Shown here piece by piece: positions 44,092 through 52,846 of a stretch of 64,000 nt of DNA (the first letter of the stretch is position 1; every line of letters begins with the position of its first letter). The stretch is from positions 1 to 64,000 of the forward strand of contig CAYLYZ010000003.1 in assembly GCA_964387885.1 (NCBI GenBank), given 5' to 3'. The notes beneath the pieces are model-generated. The model was not told the DNA's origin, made no database searches, and saw only the letters and a list, made by a program, of their open reading frames with translations. The stretch comes from JABGPL01 sp964387885. Lineage in GTDB: Bacteria; Electryoneota; AABM5-125-24; Hatepunaeales; Hatepunaeaceae. The position numbers and the translations under genes were made by a program.

Positions 44092-47000
44092 TTACTCTAA
44101 GGTCACATTCAACCCTAGTCCCATCAATTCATGAATTAAAACGTTAAACGATTCCGGGACATTCGGGACAGGCATTATGTCACCTTTCACAATTGCCTCG
44201 TAAGTACGTGAACGCCCGGCTACATCATCCGATTTCACCGTGAGTATTTCCTGGAGCACATGCGAAGCACCATAGGCTTCAAGTGCCCAGACTTCCATTT
44301 CACCGAATCTCTGGCCACCAAATTGTGCTTTCCCACCTAATGGTTGCTGAGTTATCAAAGAATATGGACCAACTGAGCGAGCATGGAGTTTATCTTCAAC
44401 CAAATGCGAAAGTTTTAACATGTAGATTATTCCGACCATCACTTTCTGGTCGAATGCTGTACCGGTCTGTCCATCATATAAAGTAACCTTTCCATCCTCT
44501 GGCAATCCGGATTTACGCAACTGATCCTGAACTCCCTCAAGATTAGCACCATCGAAAACCGGAGTTGCGAAATATACACCAAGTTTTTCAGCCGCCCATC
44601 CAAGTGAGGTTTCCATCAATTGACCGATATTCATCCTCGAAGGCACACCAAGTGGATTTAGAATCATATCAATTGGTGTTCCATCTTCGAGGAAAGGCAT
44701 ATCCTCGATGGGTACTATTCTTCCGACCACACCTTTATTTCCATGTCTTCCCGCCATTTTATCACCAACCTGCAGTTTGCGCTTCTGCGCAATATAAATT
44801 TTCGCAAGTTGAACAATACCACTTGGCAACTCATCACCAACCTGAATTTTGTGCCTGACATTTCCATAATCTGTCGAAAGAGTTAAGTGAGTATCACGGA
44901 ATCTTCGGATCAGGAAATTAACAATGATATTTGTTTCAGAATCTTCTGTCCATTCGCAATCAATGGGAAGTTCATGAAGGTTTTGATCGTTAATAATATC
45001 AGAAGTAAAAACTGTTTCGGCAGGAATTATTACTAATTCCCCACTTCGATCGTAAACTTCAACACTTACTTTGTCTTTTAATGAATCAATCAAATCAAGT
45101 CTGAACTGCTCTTCCAGTTCCTTGATATTCCTCTGATATTCCAAATCGAGTTTTTCAATCCTGCGTTTGTCCCGTTTTCTCGCTTCAGGATCTTTACGCT
45201 TACGGCTGAAAAGCTTCGAATCAATAACTATTCCTTCCATTCCCGGGCGAGAATTTTTCGAAGCGTTTTTTACATCACCGGCTTTATCTCCGAAAATCGC
45301 CTTCAGGAGCTTATCTTCCGGAGTCAGCTCTGTTTCGCCTTTCGGTGTAACCTTTCCGATCAGAATATCACCTTCACGGATGAGTGCGCCTACGCGAATA
45401 ATTCCGTTCTCATCAAGGTCCTTTGTCGCTTCTTCACTCACATTCGGAATTTCACGTGTCAGCTCTTCCTGGCCTCGCTTTGTTTCGCGAACCTGAAGCT
45501 CAACCTCTTCAATATGTAATGATGTAAAGACATCATCCTGAACTACTCGTTCGGAAACAATAATCGAGTCTTCATAGTTGTAACCATTCCAGGGCATAAA
45601 CGCCACAAGAATGTTCCGTCCAAGAGCAATATCACCTCGATCCGTTGCACAGCCATCAGCCATCACATCACCCTTCCGTACAACGTCACCCGGATCAACC
45701 AAAGGTCTCTGATTGACACATGTATCCTGGTTTGTCCGGAAGAATTTCCGCAGTTTAAAGGTCACTTCCTCAGAAGGTTTTTCATCATCTTTAAACCGGG
45801 GATCCTCGATGGATTTTTCTGCTACGATAGAATCCGCACTAACCTTCTTGATTTTTAGGTCTTCTTCAGCGATTAACAGGGTGCGAGAGTCATGTGCGGC
45901 CTTTTTCTCCATACCGGTACCAACTCGCGGTGCCTGAGGAACCATCAACGGAACCGCCTGACGCTGCATGTTCGAACCCATCAAAGCTCTATTAGCGTCA
46001 TCATGTTCCAGGAATGGAATCATTGCCGCCGCAACAGATACAATCTGATTGGGTGAAACATCCATATAATCTATCTCATCAGGGGCAGCAATCGGATAAT
46101 CACTTCGATACCGAGCCTTAATCTTGTCTCTTACAAATTCACCCTTTTCATTGAGCAGTGCATTTGCCTGTGCAATTACGACTTTGTCTTCATCATCCGC
46201 GTTCAGAAACTCAATCTGCCGTGATACCTTCCCGTTTTTTACTCTCCGGTATGGTGTTTCAACAAATCCCAGAGAGTTAATTCTTGCGTAAGTACTCAGA
46301 GAAGATATAAGACCAATATTCGGACCTTCAGGGGTTTCAATCGGGCATAATCTACCGTAATGAGTATAATGCACATCACGAACCTCAAATCCAGCGCGTT
46401 CCCTCGTCAGACCTCCCGGTCCAAGAGCGGATAAGCGTCGTTTGTGTGTCAATTCAGTTAATGGGTTAACCTGATCCATAAACTGTGACAATTGATTGGT
46501 TCCGAAGAAAGTATTAATTACAGACGAAATTGTCCTGACATTAACCAGATCCTGAGGTGTCAATTTGTTACTGTCACGAATATTCATCCGCTCCTTAATC
46601 GTGCGTGACATGCGTGACAGCGCAATAGAGAATTGGTTTGCGAGCTGCTCACCTACGGTTCGAACCCGTCTGTTCCCCAGATGATCAATGTCATCAGTAC
46701 TCTCCTTACCAATTCGTAAGTCGAGTACATATCGAATGATTTGTATTATATCTTCATTTGTGAGAACAGTGATCTCTGAGGGGACATTCAGGTTTAACTT
46801 GTTGTTAATTCTGTAACGCCCAACTAAACCAAGATCGTATCGCTTCTCATCAAAAAAGAGTCGGGTAATTAGCTTCCGAGCTGTCTCGAGATCGGGGGGA
46901 TCCCCGTTTCTCAATTCACGGTAAATAGCTTCAAGAGCCTGTTTTTCATCTTTGGATTTATCCTTACGAATAGTATTGCTCAAAATATCAGCAATAATAT

Positions 47001-47865
47001 CCCCTTCGGTTTCCTTTGAAAGTAAAACTCTCTTGACGCCTGCTTTGCGAAGCTCCCGAACAAGTTCGACATTTAGCGAAGCTCCGGCTTCGACTAGAAT
47101 CTCACCTGTCTTTGCATCAATCTCATCACGCTGAATCGTTCGACCATAAAAATTCTTGATCGATTTATTGGATAGTGATATTTCTTCACTATAACCAAAA
47201 ATGTTCAAGATATCCCAATCACGTGAATGCCCAAGAGCACGCAATAATGTTGTTATCGGGAATCTTTTGCGTCGATCAATATAAACGTAAAGGATATCAT
47301 TTATGTCAGTTGTGAATTCTATCCATGATCCACGGAACGGAATAACCCGAGCAGAGAATATTCTCGTACCGTTGGGATGGATGGAATCGCCAAAAAATAC
47401 ACCCGGTGAACGATGAAGCTGACTTACTATTACGCGTTCGGCACCATTTATAATAAATGTACCTTCCGGAGTCATTAAAGGTAGATTACCCAGGTATACA
47501 TCCGCTTCGAGCGTCTGGCTGAAATCACCTTCAGCATCATAATCGTCGCGACTGGATAACCGGAGTTTTGTCTTTAGCGGTGCTGAAAATGTAACGCCAC
47601 GCTCCCGACACTCCTGTATGTTGTATTTCGGCGGAGCAACATAATACTCGATAAACTCCAGGACGTGTTCCTCACGATTATCCAAAATCGGAAAAACATT
47701 AAGGAACACTGCCTGTAATCCTTTTCGTTCCCGCTTATCAGGCGGAACATCCAGTTGAAGAAACTCTTGGAAAGAACGTAATTGGACTTCGAGCAAATCC
47801 GGCATATCCAGAACCGGGTCAATCTTTGAAAAACTGATTCTTGGAATGGATTTATATGCTTTCAA
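44092..47865 (-). CDS. rpoB: RNA polymerase beta subunit
   Basis: A 1257-residue catalytic subunit. The rifampicin region QLSQFMDQVNPLTELTHKRR followed by LSALGPGG keeps the Asp, His and Ser that confer sensitivity in other bacteria. Further conserved parts are YEDSIIVSER, KLQVGDKMAGRHGNKGVV and the C-terminal GGKAQFGGQRFGEMEVWALE. It follows the L10-L7/L12 gene by 79 bases in the standard rplJL-rpoBC order. Confidence 0.98.
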   Translation of the reverse strand: MKAYKSIPRISFSKIDPVLDMPDLLEVQLRSFQEFLQLDVPPDKRERKGLQAVFLNVFPILDNREEHVLEFIEYYVAPPKYNIQECRERGVTFSAPLKTKLRLSSRDDYDAEGDFSQTLEADVYLGNLPLMTPEGTFIINGAERVIVSQLHRSPGVFFGDSIHPNGTRIFSARVIPFRGSWIEFTTDINDILYVYIDRRKRFPITTLLRALGHSRDWDILNIFGYSEEISLSNKSIKNFYGRTIQRDEIDAKTGEILVEAGASLNVELVRELRKAGVKRVLLSKETEGDIIADILSNTIRKDKSKDEKQALEAIYRELRNGDPPDLETARKLITRLFFDEKRYDLGLVGRYRINNKLNLNVPSEITVLTNEDIIQIIRYVLDLRIGKESTDDIDHLGNRRVRTVGEQLANQFSIALSRMSRTIKERMNIRDSNKLTPQDLVNVRTISSVINTFFGTNQLSQFMDQVNPLTELTHKRRLSALGPGGLTRERAGFEVRDVHYTHYGRLCPIETPEGPNIGLISSLSTYARINSLGFVETPYRRVKNGKVSRQIEFLNADDEDKVVIAQANALLNEKGEFVRDKIKARYRSDYPIAAPDEIDYMDVSPNQIVSVAAAMIPFLEHDDANRALMGSNMQRQAVPLMVPQAPRVGTGMEKKAAHDSRTLLIAEEDLKIKKVSADSIVAEKSIEDPRFKDDEKPSEEVTFKLRKFFRTNQDTCVNQRPLVDPGDVVRKGDVMADGCATDRGDIALGRNILVAFMPWNGYNYEDSIIVSERVVQDDVFTSLHIEEVELQVRETKRGQEELTREIPNVSEEATKDLDENGIIRVGALIREGDILIGKVTPKGETELTPEDKLLKAIFGDKAGDVKNASKNSRPGMEGIVIDSKLFSRKRKDPEARKRDKRRIEKLDLEYQRNIKELEEQFRLDLIDSLKDKVSVEVYDRSGELVIIPAETVFTSDIINDQNLHELPIDCEWTEDSETNIIVNFLIRRFRDTHLTLSTDYGNVRHKIQVGDELPSGIVQLAKIYIAQKRKLQVGDKMAGRHGNKGVVGRIVPIEDMPFLEDGTPIDMILNPLGVPSRMNIGQLMETSLGWAAEKLGVYFATPVFDGANLEGVQDQLRKSGLPEDGKVTLYDGQTGTAFDQKVMVGIIYMLKLSHLVEDKLHARSVGPYSLITQQPLGGKAQFGGQRFGEMEVWALEAYGASHVLQEILTVKSDDVAGRSRTYEAIVKGDIMPVPNVPESFNVLIHELMGLGLNVTLE

Positions 47866-47944
47866 TTGGTCTCCATAGAGTTACTAAAAAGATGAGATTG
47901 AATGGTGCTTCATTTGAAAAGTATCTATCAAATCGGTAAATGAC

Positions 47945-48319
47945 CTACTTGATATCTACCTGACCACCGACGGCTTCGATCTTGTCTTTAATAGCCATCG
48001 CTTCATCTTTAGGAATTTCTTCCTTGATCGGTTTCGGCGCTTCATCGACTAATGCTTTGGCTTCTTTGAGTCCAAGGCCGGTGATCGCACGAACTTCCTT
48101 AATTACCTGGATCTTTTTGTCACCAATGGCTGTTAAGATTGCGGCAAATTCTGTTTGCTCTTCTTCTTCAACAGCGGCACCGGCATCGGCACCAGGCATC
48201 GCACCAGCCATTGCCATTGGAGCAGCAGCGGTAACGCCAAATTTGTCTTCCAGAGCCTTTTTGAGCTCAACCAGTTCAAGAACGGTCATTTTCTCAATGG
48301 CTTCAATTACATTTTCCAC
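47945..48319 (-). CDS. rplL: Free L7/L12 from internal GTG start
   Basis: GTG 48319-48317 lies exactly where L7/L12 should begin, and AGGAGG (48329-48324) lies four bases before it, within the linker codons of the L10-L7/L12 frame. The product would be 124 residues, the normal length. This is the arrangement expected of a separate rplL gene whose upstream neighbour lost its stop. If the fusion is real, internal initiation would supply the extra L7/L12 copies that the stalk needs. The product is inferred, not shown. Confidence 0.8.
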   Translation of the reverse strand: MENVIEAIEKMTVLELVELKKALEDKFGVTAAAPMAMAGAMPGADAGAAVEEEEQTEFAAILTAIGDKKIQVIKEVRAITGLGLKEAKALVDEAPKPIKEEIPKDEAMAIKDKIEAVGGQVDIK

Positions 48320-48892
48320 AGATCCTCCTGTAGCACTAAGCCCTTCGTTTTCAATGTTGTTCTCTTTCATTTTTTCTGAAAGGGCATCAACAATGCCAAC
48401 AAAAGAGCGCAAGATTTCATTTAGAGTAAATACAAATCCGCTAAGCGGTGAAACAATAGCTCCAACTACCGATCCCAAAAGTACTTCACGGGGCGGAATG
48501 GACTTCAACTGATCAACCTTTTCCGGGCCATATAATTCGCCTTCAAGAAAACACCCTTTAATTACAGGTCGTTTATTCTCTTTGGCGTAATCGGCGATAA
48601 TCCGAACAGGAACAATTGGATCATCAAATCCAATACAGAATCCCGTAGGACCGGTGAGTAATTGATCAGGTACGGTGTGTCCAAGTTTTTCAAGAACCAG
48701 TTTAGCAATACGGTTTTTCAAAACCTTAAATGTAACCTGATTCTCAAAGCACTTGCGCCGCATACCATTAAAATCGGCAACCGGCATCCCACTGAAATCC
48801 GCCAATAGAATTGATTTGGCTTCTTTCAGCAGATTTTCAAGCATATCTGCGGTTTCGACTTTAATAGCTGCAGGTTTCGCTGCACGTAACAT
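47945..48892 (-). CDS. rplJ/rplL: In-frame L10-L7/L12 ribosomal stalk fusion
   Basis: One frame of 315 codons. Residues 1-174 are L10: RNA-binding start, LLADFSGMPVADFNGMRRKC, and the C-terminal helix FTLNEILRSFVGIVDALSEK that carries L7/L12. Residues 192-315 are complete L7/L12: dimer domain VENVIEAIEKMTVLELVELK, an Ala/Gly/Met hinge, and the factor-binding domain IKVIKEVRAITGLGLKEAK-like (VIKEVRAITGLGLKEAK). Seventeen linker residues (MKENNIENEGLSATGGS) join them and no stop codon intervenes. Normally L10 and L7/L12 are separate genes and one L10 binds two to four L7/L12 dimers. A fused copy fixes 1:1 unless free L7/L12 is also made from the internal start at 48319. A single-base error in the A6 run at 48370-48375 is the main alternative. 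Confidence 0.9.
   Translation of the reverse strand: MLRAAKPAAIKVETADMLENLLKEAKSILLADFSGMPVADFNGMRRKCFENQVTFKVLKNRIAKLVLEKLGHTVPDQLLTGPTGFCIGFDDPIVPVRIIADYAKENKRPVIKGCFLEGELYGPEKVDQLKSIPPREVLLGSVVGAIVSPLSGFVFTLNEILRSFVGIVDALSEKMKENNIENEGLSATGGSVENVIEAIEKMTVLELVELKKALEDKFGVTAAAPMAMAGAMPGADAGAAVEEEEQTEFAAILTAIGDKKIQVIKEVRAITGLGLKEAKALVDEAPKPIKEEIPKDEAMAIKDKIEAVGGQVDIK
48367..48375 (-). other. A6 run with adjacent +1-frame stop at the L10 end
   Basis: On the minus strand L10 ends GAA-AAA-ATG-A. The six A (48375-48370) are followed by TG-A. Dropping one A, or a +1 ribosomal shift, reads GAA-AAA-TGA and ends L10 at 174 residues (ALSEK), its usual length. This is either the site of a one-base insertion (real or in the assembly) or a slippage site yielding both L10 and the fusion. 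Six A are short for efficient polymerase slippage. Confidence 0.6.
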
Positions 48893-48981
48893 GAGCTTTT
48901 TCTATTTTTTTATGTTAAATCTAATCACAGCTCGGAAAGCTGAAACCAACCGAGCAATGGAAAGAATCTTTGAATGCTGAA

Positions 48982-49683
48982 TTATCTGAATGATGCTAAA
49001 GCACTTGATCGGTTGACCGAAATACCAGGTCCCATTGTGCTTGCAAGTGAAATTCGTTGAAAATACTGTCCTTTCGCTGACGCAGGTCTCAACCTTTGTA
49101 CCGTTGCGAGAAGAGCAGCAATGTTTTCTTCCAATTTCTTTGCTTCAAAAGAGGCTTTACCGACCGGAATATGTAAAATTCCATATCGGTCGACTCTGAA
49201 TGAAAGACGTCCTGCTTTGACCTCTTCAATAGCCTTGACTATATCGGCAGTAACAGTACCGATTTTCGGGTTCGGCATTAATCCACGAGGACCAAGAACC
49301 TTACCTATCCGTCCAACTTTAGGCATTACATCCGGAGTGGCAATTGCCGAATCAAATTCAAACCATCCACCCTGAATTTTCTCGACATATTCATCCAATC
49401 CCGCGTAATCTGCTCCGGCATCCAGAGCGTCTTGAACGCGGTCTTCCTTGCATAGTACGAGAACGCGTACGACCTTGCCAATACCATGAGGTAACGAAAC
49501 TGTACTGCGAATCATCTGGTCGGCATGACGTGGGTCAACGCCGAGATTTATCGAAATCTCTACTGTCTCATCAAACTTGGCTGTGGCGAACTTGCGAACT
49601 CTTTCAACTGCCTCAGTGAGTTCAAACTCAACTCCTGAATCCAGCTTCGCTTTAACCTCATTATATCGTCTGCTGTGCTTCAT
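48982..49683 (-). CDS. rplA: 50S ribosomal protein L1
   Basis: A 233-residue protein of the mobile L1 stalk that guides tRNA exit; often an autoregulator of rplKA. It has FDETVEISINLGVDPRHADQ, IRSTVSLPHGIGK, and GRIGKVLGPRGLMPNPKIGT. Standard length; lies between rplK (12 bases) and the L10 fusion (89 bases). Confidence 0.98.
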   Translation of the reverse strand: MKHSRRYNEVKAKLDSGVEFELTEAVERVRKFATAKFDETVEISINLGVDPRHADQMIRSTVSLPHGIGKVVRVLVLCKEDRVQDALDAGADYAGLDEYVEKIQGGWFEFDSAIATPDVMPKVGRIGKVLGPRGLMPNPKIGTVTADIVKAIEEVKAGRLSFRVDRYGILHIPVGKASFEAKKLEENIAALLATVQRLRPASAKGQYFQRISLASTMGPGISVNRSSALASFR

Positions 49684-49695
49684 TTGCGCTGACCT

Positions 49696-50127
49696 TTATC
49701 CTTCTACGGTAAGTCCCATATTCCGGGCAGTACCCTCGATTATCTTCTCTGCCGCTTCAACTGTGTGGGCATTAAGATCCGGCATTTTTGTTTCGGCAAT
49801 CTGACGGAGTTTATCCCGTGTGACCGTACCTACCTTAATTCTGTTAGGCTCGGCAGAACCGCTTTCGATCCCGGCTGCCTGAAGAAGTAACACTGCTGCG
49901 GGAGGAGTTTTTACAATAAATGAAAACGACTTATCTGCGTAAATAGTTATCACTACCGGCAGAACAGTTCCCATGTGCTCCTCTGTACGAGCATTAAACG
50001 CTTTGCAGAACTCCATAATATTGATTCCACGTTGACCAAGTGCTGGTCCTACCGGTGGAGATGGGTTAGCCTGTCCACCCTTTATCTGGAGCTTCAGATA
50101 GCCTTCTACTTTTTTCTTTACTGCCAT
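49696..50127 (-). CDS. rplK: 50S ribosomal protein L11
   Basis: A 143-residue protein at the stalk base, binding the thiostrepton region of 23S rRNA. It has LQIKGGQANPSPPVGPALGQ, a Pro-rich hinge (VKTPPAAVLLLQAAG) and the C-terminal AEKIIEGTARNMGL. It follows nusG after 160 bases with no visible gene between. Confidence 0.98.
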   Translation of the reverse strand: MAVKKKVEGYLKLQIKGGQANPSPPVGPALGQRGINIMEFCKAFNARTEEHMGTVLPVVITIYADKSFSFIVKTPPAAVLLLQAAGIESGSAEPNRIKVGTVTRDKLRQIAETKMPDLNAHTVEAAEKIIEGTARNMGLTVEG

Positions 50128-50287
50128 AATTTATCAGCCCGAAAATGGGTCATATTTATGTTCAGATAATCAGGAAATAAACTTTTTAATGGTGATTTCC
50201 TGAATCATCCGGAAACTTAGCTTTAATTATCAAAGACGCGTTTCGATTATTTTATCCAATCTAAAATCTGTCTAAAAAGACAAATTG

Positions 50288-50839
50288 CTATTGAGATATA
50301 TTTGTCGAAACTTGAAGGAAATCGACTTCAACGGGAGTTGACCTTCCGAAAATAGAAATTAAAACCTTTAATTTTCTCTTCTCGTGATTGATTTCCTTAA
50401 TAGAACCAATGAAGTCCTTGAACGGACCATCATTTATTTTTACTTTATCCTCAATCATGAACGGGATATCCACAGTTACCTGACCACGTTTTTCTTCCAC
50501 CCGGCCAAGAATTCTGTCCACTTCCGCCTTGCGAAGTGGTTGTGGATCCTGTGTGTTATCGGCAAAACCGATAACGTTCGGTGCATTTGTAATGAGGTGT
50601 TTGGAATCGGGATTCACGACCAGTTCAACAAGGATATATCCCGGAAAAAAAACTCGCTTTTTCTCGCGTTTTTTCCCATCGCGCATCTCTATTACGGTTT
50701 CAGCGGGGATTAATACCTCACCGACACTCGAATGAAGATTCTGCAATTCAATTTCTTGTAGCAAATAGGTTCGGACTGCCTCTTCCTGTCCAGTAAAAAC
50801 CCTCAGTACAAACCAACCTTTTTTCTGTTCGTCGCTCAT
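50288..50839 (-). CDS. nusG: Transcription termination/antitermination factor NusG
   Basis: A 183-residue protein linking RNA polymerase to the leading ribosome and Rho. The NGN domain (GWFVLRVFTGQEEAVRTYL, then RVFFPGYILVE) and the C-terminal KOW domain (VKINDGPFKDFIGSIKEIN) are both present. It follows secE by 54 bases, the usual pair. Confidence 0.97.
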   Translation of the reverse strand: MSDEQKKGWFVLRVFTGQEEAVRTYLLQEIELQNLHSSVGEVLIPAETVIEMRDGKKREKKRVFFPGYILVELVVNPDSKHLITNAPNVIGFADNTQDPQPLRKAEVDRILGRVEEKRGQVTVDIPFMIEDKVKINDGPFKDFIGSIKEINHEKRKLKVLISIFGRSTPVEVDFLQVSTNISQ

Positions 50840-50893
50840 GTTCTTCTTGAGTAGTATTACATCAATGGCGTTGATAGTTCAGAAAACTGACTA

Positions 50894-51076
50894 TCACAAA
50901 ACCAGTTTTAAAATATTGTTCAGAATCGTATCGATACCGAAAATAAAAATCGCCATCAATAGCGAAAGTACGACCACAATTACGGAGCTGTCTCGCAGCT
51001 CCATACGCGTAGGCCAATGTACTTTCGACATTTCCTTCTTAACATCACCGACGTATTTAATAGCTTTATTTATCAC
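50894..51076 (-). CDS. secE: Preprotein translocase subunit SecE
   Basis: A 60-residue, single-helix form of SecE: an amphipathic N-terminal helix with the conserved EMSKVHWPTRMELRDSSV, then one transmembrane helix. It clamps SecY (gene at 22678). The short form is typical outside the gamma-proteobacteria. It is preceded by tRNA-Trp and followed by nusG. Confidence 0.97.
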   Translation of the reverse strand: MINKAIKYVGDVKKEMSKVHWPTRMELRDSSVIVVVLSLLMAIFIFGIDTILNNILKLVL

Positions 51077-51095
51077 TGTTCACTCCTGTGAAATG

Positions 51096-51169
51096 CAGGT
51101 CTGGAGGGACTCGAACCCCCAACCCCCGGTTTTGGAGACCGGTGCTCTAGCCAATTGAGCTACAGACCT
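51096..51169 (-). tRNA. tRNA-Trp (CCA anticodon)
   Basis: A 74-nt cloverleaf: acceptor AGGTCTG/CAGACCT with discriminator G, anticodon loop CTCCAAA giving CCA, and TPsi loop GTTCGAGTC. The 3' CCA is not encoded. It lies between rpmG and secE, its common place in many bacteria. Confidence 0.95.
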
Positions 51170-51175
51170 GTCGCA

Positions 51176-51325
51176 CTAACGAGTCTCTTTGTGCATAGTG
51201 CGCTGATTACATTTGGGGCAGAATTTCTTGTGTTCAATTCGCCCTGTATGAATACGCCGATTTTTCTTTGTCGTATAGTTGCGACGCTTGCAATCGTTGC
51301 AAGCAAGTGTTACTATTTCACGCAT
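51176..51325 (-). CDS. rpmG: 50S ribosomal protein L33, zinc-binding type
   Basis: A 49-residue protein read directly from the sequence: MREIVTLACNDCKRRNYTTK, then a basic middle, FCPKCNQRTMHKETR at the end. Two CxxC pairs make it the zinc-binding form. It lies between the second tuf and tRNA-Trp, as in many genomes. Confidence 0.94.
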   Translation of the reverse strand: MREIVTLACNDCKRRNYTTKKNRRIHTGRIEHKKFCPKCNQRTMHKETR

Positions 51326-51406
51326 CGGATCACTTAATGTTGCATGTTATCAGGTTGTTCACAATATCAATAGTCACCATATACTCGCGTATATCTCGCG
51401 AACATT

Positions 51407-52597
51407 TTAGTCGTTCAGTTTGGATACCATTCCTGCGCCGACCGTGCGACCACCTTCACGAATTGCGAAACGAACATTCTCTTCCATTGCAATCGACTGC
51501 AGAAGCTCGACTGTGATCGTGACATGATCTCCCGGCATGACCATCTCGCGACCCTCTGGAAGGCTCACGCTGCCAGTAACATCTGTCGTACGGAAGTAAA
51601 ACTGTGGACGATAACCACTGAAAAATGGTGTGTGACGACCACCCTCTGACTTCGAAAGAATGTAAACCTCACCCTCAAACTTCTTATGAGGTGAAATTGA
51701 ACCTGGCTTTACAATTACCTGACCACGTTCAACATCAGTCTTATCAATACCACGAAGAAGAAGACCGCAGTTGTCACCAGCCTGTCCCTCATCAAGAAGC
51801 TTACGGAACATCTCGACGCCGGTGCAAACAGTCGAACGTTTTGTGCCAAGTCCCAATATCTCGACATTGTCACCAACATGGATTACACCTCGTTCAACAC
51901 GGCCTGTTACGACTGTACCACGACCGGTAATTGAGAATACGTCCTCAATTGGCATAAGGAAAGGTTGATCGATTGCACGTTCAGGGGTCGGAATATAGCT
52001 GTCGACCGCATCCAAAAGTTCCTGCAAACTACCGGCTTTCTCCGGATTCGTAGGATCATTCATCGCTTCAAGTGCAGAACCGCGAATGATGGGAATATCA
52101 TCTCCGGGAAACTCATACTCATTGAGAAGCTCACGCATCTCAAGCTCTACGAGGTCCAGAAGCTCTTCGTCATCAACCAAATCTATCTTGTTCATATAGA
52201 CTACAAGGTAGGGTACATTTACCTGACGTGCCAGTAGAATGTGCTCGCGAGTCTGGGGCATAGGACCATCATTGGCGCCTACAACTACAATGGCACCGTC
52301 CATCTGTGCAGCACCCGTCACCATGTTCTTGACATAATCAGCGTGACCGGGACAATCGACATGTGCATAATGACGATTCTTGGTCGTGTACTCAATGTGA
52401 GCCGTTGCAATCGTTATCCCACGTGCTTTCTCTTCTGGAGCATTGTCAATTGAATCAAATGAACGCTGCTCTGAAAATCCCATCTCGGAAAGGTAAAGCG
52501 TTATCGCAGAGGTCAAGGTCGTCTTGCCATGGTCGACGTGACCAATCGTGCCGATATTGACATGCGGTTTATCTCTTACAAATTTCTCTTTTGCCAT
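51407..52597 (-). CDS. tuf: Elongation factor Tu, copy 2
   Basis: A 396-residue EF-Tu, with the same G motifs as copy 1. The start is MAKEKF at 52597; an in-frame upstream extension of 18 codons is not EF-Tu-like. Differences from copy 1 that I count include Tyr/Phe and Ile/Val around the NKxD motif, Ser/Cys in KAGSLQELL, Thr/Glu in YIPTPERA, Asp/Gly in PIEDVFS and Ser/Leu in PGSISPH. It lies downstream of a tRNA Thr-Tyr-Gly-Thr group, matching the E. coli tufB neighbourhood. Confidence 0.98.
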   Translation of the reverse strand: MAKEKFVRDKPHVNIGTIGHVDHGKTTLTSAITLYLSEMGFSEQRSFDSIDNAPEEKARGITIATAHIEYTTKNRHYAHVDCPGHADYVKNMVTGAAQMDGAIVVVGANDGPMPQTREHILLARQVNVPYLVVYMNKIDLVDDEELLDLVELEMRELLNEYEFPGDDIPIIRGSALEAMNDPTNPEKAGSLQELLDAVDSYIPTPERAIDQPFLMPIEDVFSITGRGTVVTGRVERGVIHVGDNVEILGLGTKRSTVCTGVEMFRKLLDEGQAGDNCGLLLRGIDKTDVERGQVIVKPGSISPHKKFEGEVYILSKSEGGRHTPFFSGYRPQFYFRTTDVTGSVSLPEGREMVMPGDHVTITVELLQSIAMEENVRFAIREGGRTVGAGMVSKLND

Positions 52598-52672
52598 TAT
52601 TCCTCCATAATGGAACCAATTGACATTCCCGACCGCTCGATGGTCGGACACTGTCGAACTTTTTAATTCTCG

Positions 52673-52745
<73 letters not shown>

Positions 52746-52764
52746 AGTCTATCTATTTAGTTAG

Positions 52765-52838
52765 AGCGGGAAACGGGATTCGAACCCGCGACCCTCAGCT
52801 TGGAAGGCTGATGCTCTAGCCAGCTGAGCTATTCCCGC
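52765..52838 (-). tRNA. tRNA-Gly (TCC anticodon)
   Basis: A 74-nt cloverleaf: acceptor GCGGGAA/TTCCCGC, anticodon stem TCAGC/GCTGA with loop CTTCCAA giving TCC. The 3' CCA is not encoded. It is 19 bases upstream of tRNA-Thr(GGT). Confidence 0.95.
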
Positions 52839-52846
52839 CAATTTCC

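Noticed and set aside
47982..48512. Plus-strand frame of 176 codons opposite the L10-L7/L12 gene
   Set aside because: Ala/Ser-rich mirror of the L7/L12 hinge and core; no ribosome site or family features.
47945..48892. rplJ as a pseudogene
   Set aside because: Both halves keep all conserved positions and normal lengths, and the frame is intact; nothing looks decayed.
50838..51158. Plus-strand frame over secE and tRNA-Trp
   Set aside because: It runs through the tRNA gene, whose cloverleaf is complete, so it is not a protein gene.
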